Positions 54,328 through 64,000 of a stretch of 64,000 nucleotides of DNA are shown here, one piece after another. The stretch's first letter is position 1. Every line of letters starts with the position of its first letter. The notes below the pieces were generated by a model. It was given only the letters and a program-made list of their open reading frames with translations. It made no database searches and had not been told where the DNA came from. Origin of the DNA: Rhinopomastus cyanomelas (Eukaryota; Chordata; Aves; Bucerotiformes; Rhinopomastidae); the NCBI GenBank assembly GCA_013400115.1, contig VXBP01003608.1, positions 44,208 through 108,207 of the forward strand, given 5' to 3'. The translations under genes were made by a program, and so were the position numbers.

Positions 54328-55625
54328 AATGTGAGAAAGAGGGAAATTTCCATTGACTCATAACCTTCAGGAGGAAAAATTCTTCCTGAAAGGCGTATCA
54401 CACTCACGTTCCCAGGTCAGAAGGGGTTGGCTTGCTTGTTCGCTTATTTGTAAAGGAAGAAGCAATTGAGTTGCTCCTCAGAGTTGTGGAAATAAAGGAT
54501 AAAACCTGTTTATTAGAATTTTAAAGTGCTTCTGCTCGTGCAAATGGCCCCCAAAAAAAGTCTCTGCTGAACCATTCAAACAAGTTTCGATGACACTTAG
54601 CTCCTTTTATGTCAGTGTGGCTTCAATGATAAATGTTGAATCAACCACTGCCAGTGTTTGGGGACAAGACTGCAGAGTTTGTGTCCTGTCCCATAATGAC
54701 ACTGACATTTTGCAGGGTCTCAGCACAGACCTCAGCTATGGGGACAGGCTCACTCCCACTGGACTCAGTTGCAAACTCTCTGCTGAGCAAGATGGTTGGC
54801 AAAGAGCAGCAACACTTTCCATCCCAACAGCGACTAAACCCTGAGGCGTGGAGCACCCTTAATTCATTTTGAAGCCTAAGCTATTTAGAGCCAAGCCCCA
54901 AGGTCAACCCTTTGGCTAATATCTGTGGATAAAACTTTTTCAACTTGGAAACTTTTCTCTGCAGAAATATTCCACCGCAGAGGCGCATATGGAGATGTCT
55001 CTTGTCTCCTGTGCAGCATGGGAAACCTTTGTCCCCCACATCTTGTAAACGTGGCGGGGGGTCACCATTGTGCCATGGATCTTCTGAACACCGCTGGAGG
55101 AGGCTTTTGTCCGGTGCGATGGGCAGGCTCTGTAGGAGGGCACCTTTGTCCTGCACAGCCATAATCGCTCTGCAAGAGTGAATTATGGGGATTGCAGAGC
55201 TCCTTCCCTCCACGAGCTTCAGGCAGAGGAGTTTATCAGCCTGAACAGGCCAAGAGCTGCTTTTCCTGAGTAGGAATGGGAAGAGGAAGATGCAGGAACA
55301 CGCTCACATGTGCGGGCCGATGTCCCTGCCCTGCAGACACTAGTCCCAGCTCCACTCTTTGCTTTTCCCCTTCTCAGCTTCTTCATTTACAGTGTCTTTA
55401 TTATTATTTCTCTGTCCCTTCTTCTGTTTACCCTGTCTCCCATTCAATATACCATGTGCTAATTAATCTAACTAATTAGAGGTCTCATTTTTCTTTCAGA
55501 TCACTAGTAACTGTGTTTAAAAGACTCAAGAGCTAGCACAAGTGCCTCTGGGACTACTTAGGTGTATGTTCTACGTTATATCATTGCTTACTTTGTCTCC
55601 TCTCAAGTACTGTAGCCCCTTCCCA
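54328..55625. other. Unique stretch, about 1.3 kb
   Basis: No transposon recognised. Overlapping frames of 67-110 codons on both strands around 54590-55210 lack any domain or splice evidence. Confidence 0.4.
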
Positions 55626-55853
55626 GTCATAGAATTATCAACTGTATTGGGTTGGAAGGGACCTGCAAAGGCCATCTAGTCCAACTCCCCTACACCAAGC
55701 AAGGCCATCACTCACCTGACTAGATTGCCCAGGGCAATTTCATCAGTCAGGATGGAATGGCTGCAGGGATGGCACCTCCACCACCTCTCTAGGCAGCCTG
55801 TTCCAGGGATCCCCCACCCTCAGATTCAAGAAATTTTTCCTCATATCCAGCAA
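55626..55853 (-). mobile_element. CR1 3' part, fifth subfamily
   Basis: GTCATAGAATTATCAACTG (decayed tail), CATCTAGTCCAACTCCCCTA, then the ORF2 end: MRKNFLNLRVGDPWNRLPRE on the minus strand. Confidence 0.88.
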
Positions 55854-57187
55854 CATTCCAGAGACTTTCCAGGAAGTGGTCAAGCACCCATTTCCAAGAT
55901 GATCTGAGATACTGCCCATTGTCTTACACATGCAGAGTTAGCATTTCCTCAGCTGAAACATCACAAATCCAATGAACCATGGTACAGTAGAAATTGCAGA
56001 GAGTAGAGCCTGAAATTGCCACCTAACAAGGAACAATGATGAGTTTAGATGAGGTGCTGAGTCTGGAGTGAGCCTGCAGAGACGCCGTGAGCACTGTGGG
56101 TTGCTGGTGGACATCATGCTATCAGTCTCAACTATCCTGAGGTCCTCTCAGCTGCATCAAAATTAGCAAGCACTGATTGTATATAATGTACCTTAGAGGA
56201 CCTTGGCTCTTGTGCAAGTGATTCTTCTCATTCAACCCTCACAAACGAGTCTTTCTAATGAAGAATAGGTGGCTGCTAACGCATTTAATTTTGATGTGTC
56301 CGCTGCTAAATACACAACTGAGATTGCAGTCCCCAACAACATCCTTCCCCTGGTGAAAAAGCCTTACAGCCAAAGCTGTCATCACTGTTAGGACATAATT
56401 CCGCTCACTTCTGCCTCATTTTCCAAGCCTCTGGAATACAAATCATAAATGCACAGTCTGCATGGAGTTATGTTTTTAGGACTTTCCCTTCAGTAGTAGC
56501 TGAATGTGAACATGCGAGGACAAAATTTGACCTTTAAACGGCTATAAAGGGCCACGGCAGATACTTAGCAAGCTTCTCTTATTGCAGTATTAATCAAGCA
56601 AAGAATCATCGTAATCCTGGAAACTAAATAGCCATTGTAGTGATTTTATCACCAGGGAAATTGTTCATCTGTCAGTGAGATTGTTACTAGGAAAGGGAAA
56701 ATAGGGAGTGTTAGAATTGCTGCAGACCAGTGAATCACCGGGTCCCTCCAGACTTGGAGCCTGAATTGTTTTTTTGAGAGGAGTGGGTTGGGAGGGGCCG
56801 TTTCAGGTTAATCAGTTCCAGTAGCACCAAGTGAATGTGAGCCTGATCTCTCCTGAGGACATGAGGACAGAGCACGGGAGAAGGCAGGATGGAGAAAGGG
56901 GTGGGGAGGCTTCAGAAACTTATTGTTTTGTCATTTTTTTGTCTCTGGATGGCCCTGTCACAGAGGGGGAAGGTTGGTGATAATGGGGAAAATAAAGAAA
57001 GGGGGGAAACAACAGCCAGCATAATGTCCACTGTCTTTATATTCATCTGATTTAATCCAGTGGGTATTAATGAGGTTGAATACAACTGAGACCGGAGGAG
57101 ATGAATGCAGGAATGAACAAGATGAATTTGTGCGGGACATGTCTGTGTAGGACCCAGAAGACATTTGGCTCTTGGGATTGAACATGA
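55854..57187. other. Unique AT-rich stretch, possible conserved elements
   Basis: No transposon or exon. 56270-56680 is AT-leaning with low repeat content and composition like conserved non-coding DNA. Confidence 0.4.
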
Positions 57188-57518
57188 TCACAGAATCACA
57201 GAACATTAGGGTTCGGAAGGGACCTCGAAAGACCATCCAGTCCAATCCCCCTACCACAACAGGTTCCTCTAGATTAAGTTGCATGGGGACATGTCCAGTC
57301 AGGTTTTAAACACCTCAAGAGAAAGAGGCTCCACAACCACCCTGGGAAGCCCCTTCCAGTGCTCTGTCACCTTCACTGGGAGGAAGTTCCTTCTCATATT
57401 GTTGTGGAACCTCCTCTGTTCAGCTCACACTCAGTGCCCCGTGTCCTATGGCACTGAGCAGAGCCTGGCTCCATCCTCCTGACACCCACCCTTTACATAT
57501 TTATAACCACTGATGATG
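57188..57518 (-). mobile_element. CR1, ORF2 end to 3' tail
   Basis: Inverted tail ATCACAGAATCACAGAACA, 3' UTR, then the ORF2 end in reverse up to the [17 protein letters not shown] region. Confidence 0.9.
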
Positions 57519-58389
57519 TTACTATGTGCTGTGACACAGGCGTGTGAGGAGTTCTGCCTGGACACGAGTGACTTTGGGGTGTGCTAGGGCAGCTTGCCCT
57601 TCCAGAAAACTAGCTTCAGCAGGTGACATCTTTGCTGGTGGCAGTGAGAATCACAGTGTACTCAACCATGTTGTAACATGAGGGGCGGTTAGTCTGGAAG
57701 AGGACCTTCATTCTTCTGCTGTGGTGAGACCTCTGCCTACAGAATGACCCCAAGCTAGGGAACAAGCCTTGGGGTGGCTCTTGTAGGGGATGAGGTTGAT
57801 GACCTGTGTTGAAAGTCACCTCTGAGATACAACCTCCCAGCAACGAGGGTTTGCACAACAGTGGGTGAATTTGAAGGTGGGAAGCACTTCTATAAACGAT
57901 GCCTCTGAGGAATTTGTGTGAGATGTCATGAGTCGTCTCCATACGAGGAGGTGGGGGTGGGGAGATGTGTGTGTGCATGTGATGTGGATCCCTTTTGTAC
58001 AAAAATGTCTCTTTGTGTGGGAAGTGGTGTCTTTCTGTAGAGGGCTTTCCTGGAGGAGCTTGTCTGATGGCTGCCTGCAACAGAGCGGTGGAGGGCAACA
58101 CAATGAGTAGAGCCTACATCAAAGACTTTGTGGAGGGAACACAGTGTGTGGAGCCACCAAGGACCCACCGGGGATGGGTACCTGGGCATGAGAGACCTGT
58201 TGGGGATGCGAAGACGAGTGTGTGGCCAGAGCATCCCTGTAGGACAGCCACCCTGCATCCCAGGTCACCACTAGCCACCTGCTGTCCCCCAGGGACCACT
58301 GGCCACCCCGCGTGGCTTCCGTCTCCACCAGGCAGGCCATGGCCACCATGTCCTTCATTGTTGTCACCCCCAGATTGTGATACTGTCAC
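57519..58389. other. Unique stretch with overlapping long frames
   Basis: Frames of 161 codons (57616-58101, -), 148 codons (57995-58441, +) and 123 codons (58114-58485, -) overlap one another. They have no recognisable domain, and mutual overlap on both strands argues for a stop-poor composition rather than genes. Confidence 0.35.
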
Positions 58390-58395
58390 AAAACT

Positions 58396-58408
58396 GTTGC
58401 TAGGCAAC
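58396..58408. promoter_or_regulatory. RFX X-box-like site 1
   Basis: GTTGCTAGGCAAC is a near-palindromic pair of RFX half-sites (GTTGCY / RGCAAC). An additional half-site GTTGCC lies at 58416-58421. RFX factors bind such X-boxes, often in promoters of ciliary genes. Occupancy is unknown. Confidence 0.4.
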
Positions 58409-58472
58409 AAATGTGGTTGCCAGGCCTCAGCGAATAGCTGAAGGGGAAAGTGAAGTGTTGCACCATTGTAGA

Positions 58473-58486
58473 GTAACCATAGCAAT
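58473..58486. promoter_or_regulatory. RFX X-box-like site 2
   Basis: GTAACCATAGCAAT matches the RFX consensus GTNNCCATRGNAAC except for the last base. It lies 64 bases beyond site 1. Confidence 0.4.
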
Positions 58487-59057
58487 GACCTACTATCACA
58501 GACTGGAGAATTATCATTAACAATGTTAAAGTATCAAATGGAGGCCCCAGCTCTGGAGACTTCCAGGCACTATCTCCACATCATTTGGTTACCCAGGAAG
58601 ATGTCCAAGTCCTTCCCAGACCTTGGGCTCTCTGCATCTCCTTTGTCTCGGTTCTGTTTTGAGGGACTGTTGCAGGTTTGGGGGTTTTTTTGTTTAAACC
58701 TGTGTGTTGAAGGTGATGCTGGGAGCAACAGGAGAAAAAGGTAGAGATGCATCTGCATGCAGAGGGTGGAAATAAGGAGGAAAGGTCCATTTTTACTTGG
58801 TCTTGGTTTAATGCGTGGGCTTACAGTACACAAGGGTGCCTCGGATATGTTGGCTGTAGCCAAGGTCAAGTGTTGACTTGAGGTTAAAAATGCAAATGCT
58901 GGGCTAAAAGCAACATAAAATGGGAAATAAGTAGTATGAAGGACACCAGCCTTGGAAAGCAGACACTTCCCAAGCTGGGTGAGGTGCTTCAACAAATCTT
59001 TGCTTAGCAGGTTGCGTTGGAGTCTCACATTCCCAGTCTTGAGATGCCTTACAAATT
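58487..59057. other. Unique non-coding stretch
   Basis: No transposon. A 152-codon minus frame (58570-59028) is open but has no recognised domain. Confidence 0.4.
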
Positions 59058-59200
59058 ACCATAGAGCATTAGGGATTGGAAAGGACCCTGAAAGATCATC
59101 CAGTCCAATTCCCCTGCCACAGCAGGATCCCCTAGATCCAATCACACAGGAACATATCCAGGCAGGTTTGAAACATCTCCAGAGAAGGAGACTCCACAAG
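59058..59200 (-). mobile_element. CR1 3'-end fragment
   Basis: Inverted tail (CATAGAGCATTAGGGATTGG) and 3' UTR to the ORF2 end. Confidence 0.9.
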
Positions 59201-59341
59201 CGTTCAGGATGTCTGAACAGTGATCTGGGTGGCCACATGAGTGCATGTCTTTGTGTGTTGCTCCTGCCAAACAGACCCAAAATTCAACAGGGTGGCAGCA
59301 CAAACCTGCCCTGGGCTCCCCCTGGACCAACTACCAGCACT

Positions 59342-59520
59342 GAATCATAGAATCACTCAAGTTGGAAAAGACTCTTGGGATCACGGAGTCCAACCATCAA
59401 TCCTACTCTACAAGTTCACCCTTAAACCAGATCCCCCAACACTACATCTAAGTGACTTTTAAACTCATCCAGGGATGGTGACTCAACCACCACCCTCTGC
59501 AGCCCATTCCAGTGTCTGAC
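59342..59520 (-). mobile_element. CR1 3' part, LYNYLKG subfamily
   Basis: Inverted tail, GGGATCACGGAGTCCAACC, CAAGTTCACCCTTAAACC, ending near the VESPSLD codons in reverse. It is the last CR1 on the right of the window. Confidence 0.9.
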
Positions 59521-59630
59521 TGGAATTCTGTGCAATTCTGCATCCTCCCACAGGGTTTGTCGTTAACACCCTTGCGAGCAGAAAAATCACCCCCCCACCC
59601 CGGTCATGCTGTCACTGTTGTGTTTTGCAG

Positions 59631-59773
59631 GTACTGAACGCCATGAGCTGACCTCCTGGAAGAGTTTTCCATCTATTTTCAAGTTCTTCAGCGACGCCAT
59701 GGAAGCAAAGAACAGCTCGGAGAAACCAACCCAGATGCGCCGCTCCAATAGGATAAAATGTGATGAATTTTAA
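59631..59773 (+). CDS. Candidate terminal coding exon, gene unknown
   Basis: A pyrimidine-containing acceptor (TGTCACTGTTGTGTTTTGCAG) ends at 59630. From 59633 a frame of 46 codons runs to TAA at 59771-59773, followed at once by an in-frame TAG. The peptide starts [12 protein letters not shown], passes [15 protein letters not shown] and ends [10 protein letters not shown]. It is rich in charged residues, has no low complexity and uses ordinary vertebrate codons, unlike the surrounding chance frames. The reading frame continues upstream to an ATG at 59606 (MLSLLCFAG), so an unspliced 55-codon ORF is an alternative. No donor site or upstream exon could be identified and I do not recognise the family. 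Confidence 0.35.
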
Positions 59774-60623
59774 TAGCAGGGAGGGGGAAAAAAAAAAAAC
59801 CCCAACAAAAACAACTCCAACCCACAAAACGACACCACCAACAACCGCACAACTTCTTCACAGCTTCTTTTCTGCAAGGAAGTCTTCCAGCCCCTCATTA
59901 GATTGTTTTCTTCCTAGAGCACAGGGTCGTGCTGTATACATCTAAGTAGCGTTTTGCATTATTTCTAGATGAGTGCAACTGTCAAAGCAATATGGGTTCA
60001 CTGATTGTGCTTCCTGTGGGCTGTAACTTGGATTTCGTGCTGCCCATCAGTGCACAGATTAATGCTGACAGTGGTACTGCACAGTGCAGCATGGTGCAGC
60101 TCTAATTGCCCTGACACAGCCCTGCACACCAAGGCGATGCCAGAATTTAACAGCTTCGTCGTGGTCCCATCGCCTGCAGGGTTTTAATTTTGGTTCAATT
60201 ATTGTTTGGTTGCTTGGTTTTGGTTTGGTTTTTATTTGGGTTTTTTGATTAAATTGTAATTCCCATTGTGTTTTGGTTAAAAGTAGAAGAAAGGAGCAAA
60301 AACCAAAAAGACTTACGTCTTTTTTTATCTTTTTTTTTTTTTTTAATAAGAAACAAGAAGTGCTAACTTCCATCATAGGATTTTATACTCAGCTTTCTTT
60401 TTTTACTCTGGGACCAAGCAGGATCAACTCTTGACTCTTTTAATTTCTCCTGGTAGGAGGGTTCGAGGAGTTTGGTCCAGATTCATAGGAAAGCCCCTTT
60501 GTTGTAGAGATTTTCTCCTCCTGCAGGATCAATGGCATTATCTGTAGATCTTCTCTTCCTTTTGAAAAGCTCCACTTAAGGGGGGGGAAAAAAAAAAAAA
60601 AGAGATGCCTATTCATTAACTGG
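59774..60623. other. Non-coding stretch right of the candidate exon
   Basis: It includes A/C-rich low complexity at 59786-59840, T/G-rich tracts at 60190-60260 and poly-T at 60330-60345. If the exon is real, its 3' UTR lies here; no AATAAA is seen close to the stop. Confidence 0.45.
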
Positions 60624-61745
60624 CTGGATCACACTGTGAATTATGACAGCGAAAAAAGGGGGGGATGGGGAAAACCCACTTCCACACACAAAAAAACCCC
60701 CACATCGCACATTTTTCTGTTTATTTTTAAACGCAAAGATGCTTCCGTGATTTTAATGACTTTCCCATTCCGTGGTTACTCCCTTTTGGGGTTTTTTTGT
60801 ACCTTAAGCTGGCGGGTTCTTCCCCACTTTCCCAAAGTACTGAGGCAGGGTGGGTGTGTGTCAGGGAACCGTCGGGGAGTCGCTGGGGACCCGCACACCA
60901 CGTGTGGGGCAATGGATGGGGATGCGGCTATAAGCCACCGCTGTCGCTATCGGCAGCTTTTTCTCCGCTAAAGTCTGTCTTGATAAGCGGCGAGACGTGC
61001 CTGATACCGTGCCCGGCGAGCGAGCAAGCTAATTAAGCTCTTTTAGCGTTGATGATGCTAAATTAAAGTGATCTTTTATTTAATGGCTGTACCCGCCTGC
61101 GTCTGATGCTCTTGAGTGCCGGAGAGGCAACTACTCAAACACTTGGGTTTGGGACACCCCATCCCACACCCTCGCCCCCCTCAGTTTCTTTTGGGGGCTG
61201 GTAATGGCTTAGTGATGGGGAGCGTTAAAACGAGGAAGGGATAACCTTAAGCCGCAGAGGAAATAGAGGGGTGCACAAAGGGAAATTTGGGCTGAAATTT
61301 GGGGGGTTTTCTGCATCCCTGCCAGCTCCTATCAAGCACCACTTTTGCCTTTCCTGAGGTGTGGGGACGATATCTCGCTCCTTTTAACCCCTTTACGGGC
61401 GGGGAATGGAGGAAGAGGGAGCGGGTCAGACTGTTAAAACGCAGAGAGCAGCGCAAAAGCCGCTCCCGGTGGATTTTCTTCTCTAAGGGGAACCTGTTGC
61501 AGGGTCTGCAGCCGGTTCTGCTCCCTTCCTTCTCCATCGCCACGCCGGAGGATGCTGCTGCCTGACTATCCCCCGCCCCGCCTCCATCACCACGGGGGTC
61601 TGCAAACCCCCACCCCTACCCCCAGGCCTGTGTCCACCCAGTGTTTGAAAGGGAAAAAAGAGCAAATTTAGTGTTTCGAGCGTCTTCTCCCCAGACCTTT
61701 GAGAGGAGGAGGAGGAGGCCAGGGGGAGGTTTGCCCCCTTGCACA
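60624..61745 (+). repeat. 1122-bp CpG-rich block, copy 1
   Basis: Every part I compared is identical to 61946-63067 at a constant offset of 1322. It ends directly at the N run 61746-61777. Most likely one genomic sequence assembled twice. Confidence 0.95.
60860..61080. promoter_or_regulatory. CpG-rich candidate promoter/enhancer core
   Basis: Dense CpGs (CCGTCGGGGAGTCGC; TAAGCGGCGAGACGTG; GTGCCCGGCGAGCGAGC) lie with a perfect E-box CACGTG (60899-60904), a TATAAG-like stretch near 60930 and a homeodomain-type CTAATTAAG near 61030. No transcript evidence. The same sites recur in the second copy, with the E-box at 62221-62226. Confidence 0.35.
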
Positions 61746-61777
61746 NNNNNNNNNNNNNNNNNNNNNNNNNNNNNNNN
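61746..61777. other. Assembly gap, 32 Ns
   Basis: Short N run directly after copy 1 of the duplicated block. Confidence 1.
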
Positions 61778-61944
61778 TGGGTGGGGAAGGTGTGAGTTGC
61801 CCTCCCTCCTCTCCAGATAATCCTAAATAAAAATAAACCCCGACGGGGTGGGGAGCTGACCGTTTCCTTTCTTGTTTTTTGGGTGGTGGTGGGGAGGTGG
61901 CATCTCCATTGCCACCCGGGCCAGCAGCAAGCGTTGCCCGCAGG
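61778..61944. other. 167-bp orphan segment between a gap and a single N
   Basis: Unique GC-rich sequence with Ns on both sides. It has no counterpart after copy 2, so its true position is uncertain. Confidence 0.7.
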
Positions 61945-61945
61945 N

Positions 61946-63067
61946 CTGGATCACACTGTGAATTATGACAGCGAAAAAAGGGGGGGATGGGGAAAACCCA
62001 CTTCCACACACAAAAAAACCCCCACATCGCACATTTTTCTGTTTATTTTTAAACGCAAAGATGCTTCCGTGATTTTAATGACTTTCCCATTCCGTGGTTA
62101 CTCCCTTTTGGGGTTTTTTTGTACCTTAAGCTGGCGGGTTCTTCCCCACTTTCCCAAAGTACTGAGGCAGGGTGGGTGTGTGTCAGGGAACCGTCGGGGA
62201 GTCGCTGGGGACCCGCACACCACGTGTGGGGCAATGGATGGGGATGCGGCTATAAGCCACCGCTGTCGCTATCGGCAGCTTTTTCTCCGCTAAAGTCTGT
62301 CTTGATAAGCGGCGAGACGTGCCTGATACCGTGCCCGGCGAGCGAGCAAGCTAATTAAGCTCTTTTAGCGTTGATGATGCTAAATTAAAGTGATCTTTTA
62401 TTTAATGGCTGTACCCGCCTGCGTCTGATGCTCTTGAGTGCCGGAGAGGCAACTACTCAAACACTTGGGTTTGGGACACCCCATCCCACACCCTCGCCCC
62501 CCTCAGTTTCTTTTGGGGGCTGGTAATGGCTTAGTGATGGGGAGCGTTAAAACGAGGAAGGGATAACCTTAAGCCGCAGAGGAAATAGAGGGGTGCACAA
62601 AGGGAAATTTGGGCTGAAATTTGGGGGGTTTTCTGCATCCCTGCCAGCTCCTATCAAGCACCACTTTTGCCTTTCCTGAGGTGTGGGGACGATATCTCGC
62701 TCCTTTTAACCCCTTTACGGGCGGGGAATGGAGGAAGAGGGAGCGGGTCAGACTGTTAAAACGCAGAGAGCAGCGCAAAAGCCGCTCCCGGTGGATTTTC
62801 TTCTCTAAGGGGAACCTGTTGCAGGGTCTGCAGCCGGTTCTGCTCCCTTCCTTCTCCATCGCCACGCCGGAGGATGCTGCTGCCTGACTATCCCCCGCCC
62901 CGCCTCCATCACCACGGGGGTCTGCAAACCCCCACCCCTACCCCCAGGCCTGTGTCCACCCAGTGTTTGAAAGGGAAAAAAGAGCAAATTTAGTGTTTCG
63001 AGCGTCTTCTCCCCAGACCTTTGAGAGGAGGAGGAGGAGGCCAGGGGGAGGTTTGCCCCCTTGCACA
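61946..63067 (+). repeat. 1122-bp CpG-rich block, copy 2
   Basis: Second copy of 60624-61745, starting right after N 61945 and continuing without a break into 63068. This is probably the correctly assembled copy on its right side. Confidence 0.95.
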
Positions 63068-64000
63068 CCCCACAGCGAAGAGGAGATGGGGGGTCTCCGG
63101 TATGCCAGACGTGGCGGGAAAGGCTCTATTTTTCTAACTTGTCGACAAGAAACGAAATGTACCCAAAAAGAAAAGCCCCATTTCTACTGTAACCATTGCC
63201 CTGATTTTTTAAGTTTTTGGGGATAATTTCCTTTCTCTGTCCCTGGCCTGGCTCCCGTTACCGGCTCTGTAGGGCGGCTGTAAAGCACGGCGGGAGGGGA
63301 GTGATGGGGAGGGGGTGAGCGGGTCTCGGCACTGGCACTGCTTCACTTGCACTGAACATAAAATAAAAGATGCTCTTTTTCTCTCCTTCTTGCGCGCTTT
63401 GTGTCCCGGCGGGTATCGCAGTGGGANTCGTGGAAGTATCCCTGTTGTGTCCATGTGGGGTGGAAAGGTGATAACTTGAGAATGCTGAGGAGGGATGAGT
63501 GTTGGTTTAATTGCTTCATACGGATCCATGTTTCATTTAAAAGTTGCGCTGGTTCCTTCGATCCAGAGATGTTTCCAGGCAGATCTGACGCCAGCCTGCC
63601 CCCCTATTTTCATCACTCGTTGTCATCATGCAACCTTCACAACTTTGGGGCTGGGAGTGGGAAAGTAACAATAACAAATTATTTAAAAATTTGAAAAATT
63701 AAAAAAAAAAAACCAGCAGCAAAACTGTAGACCCAAGAATACGATTTACAGAAGAATCCCCCAGTTCCTCTTGATCCCAAGTCTCATGACCCGCCTACCC
63801 AAAATATGTGCCCATCCTTATTGCGAGCCCACGCGCCACGGTTGGAGAGATGGGCCAGCGAGAAAAAAAAAACTTTTCCTCGCAAAAAAAGAGGGGAGAG
63901 AGGAAAAATATTCTGAAAAGAAAGCAGCCAGAACATTCCCACAAACGGAAAAATGGAGCAGTCTGCTTGGTGCACTCATGAGTTTTCAGTCTCCGGGATT
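63068..64000. other. CR1-free, moderately CpG-rich right end
   Basis: Unique DNA with CpG-rich parts at 63235-63330 and 63390-63425, a single N at 63427 and A-rich runs near 63700. No exon recognised. It may belong to the flank of a CpG island or of a conserved regulatory block. Confidence 0.4.

Noticed and set aside
57616..58485. Overlapping frames of 161, 148 and 123 codons
   Set aside because: They overlap on opposite strands and lack recognisable domains, codon bias or splice signals. A stop-poor composition is the simpler explanation.
60636..62293. Apparent pair of paralogous small genes (111- and 136-codon frames)
   Set aside because: They are the same chance frame seen twice because of the probable false duplication.
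1..64000. CRISPR array or other regular repeat-spacer structure
   Set aside because: The recurring sequences are dispersed CR1 copies on both strands with irregular spacing in a vertebrate genome.

Overview
The window looks like a repeat-rich stretch of a bird genome, taken from a draft scaffold. The main evidence is about 70 fragments of CR1, the dominant LINE retrotransposon of birds and other reptiles. They are recognised by the C-terminal part of CR1 ORF2 (for example [32 protein letters not shown]) and by 3' ends made of ATTCTATG/ATTCTGTG octamers. By eye CR1 covers roughly a third of the window. That is far above most birds and fits a CR1-expanded lineage such as woodpeckers or relatives; this placement is inference. 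No bacterial operon, tRNA, rRNA or CRISPR array is visible.

Layout. From 1 to 59 kb the sequence alternates between CR1 fragments on both strands and unique, AT-leaning non-coding DNA. Several CR1s are nested: 2.5-2.8 kb, 23.7-25.4 kb, 32.3-33.2 kb and 34.2-36.1 kb. The last also holds an LTR element with a 6-bp target duplication. A near-identical inverted CR1 pair lies at 7.1 and 8.7 kb. Simple repeats include a pyrimidine tract at the left end, a C/A-rich tract at 28.1-28.9 kb, a GGGTTG array at 48.3 kb and GATA and GATGCA arrays at 51.8-52.2 kb. All long reading frames in this part are CR1 remnants or chance.

The best candidate for host coding sequence is a short terminal exon at 59631-59773 on the + strand: a splice acceptor, 46 codons and two in-frame stops. 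I do not recognise its gene. Upstream of it, at 58.40-58.49 kb, lie two RFX X-box-like sites. From 60.6 kb to the end the DNA becomes CpG-rich and free of CR1, as near a promoter or developmental regulatory region.

Assembly quality matters here. There are three N runs (24214-24878, 35062-35464, 61746-61777) and five single Ns (12232, 13894, 49561, 61945, 63427). At least two single Ns sit at exact duplications: 1122 bp at 60624-61745 repeated at 61946-63067, and 117 bp at 13620-13736 repeated at 13895-14011. Two others sit at internal jumps within CR1. The duplicated CpG-rich block is most likely an assembly artefact. CR1 borders below are judged by eye and may be off by 10-20 bases.
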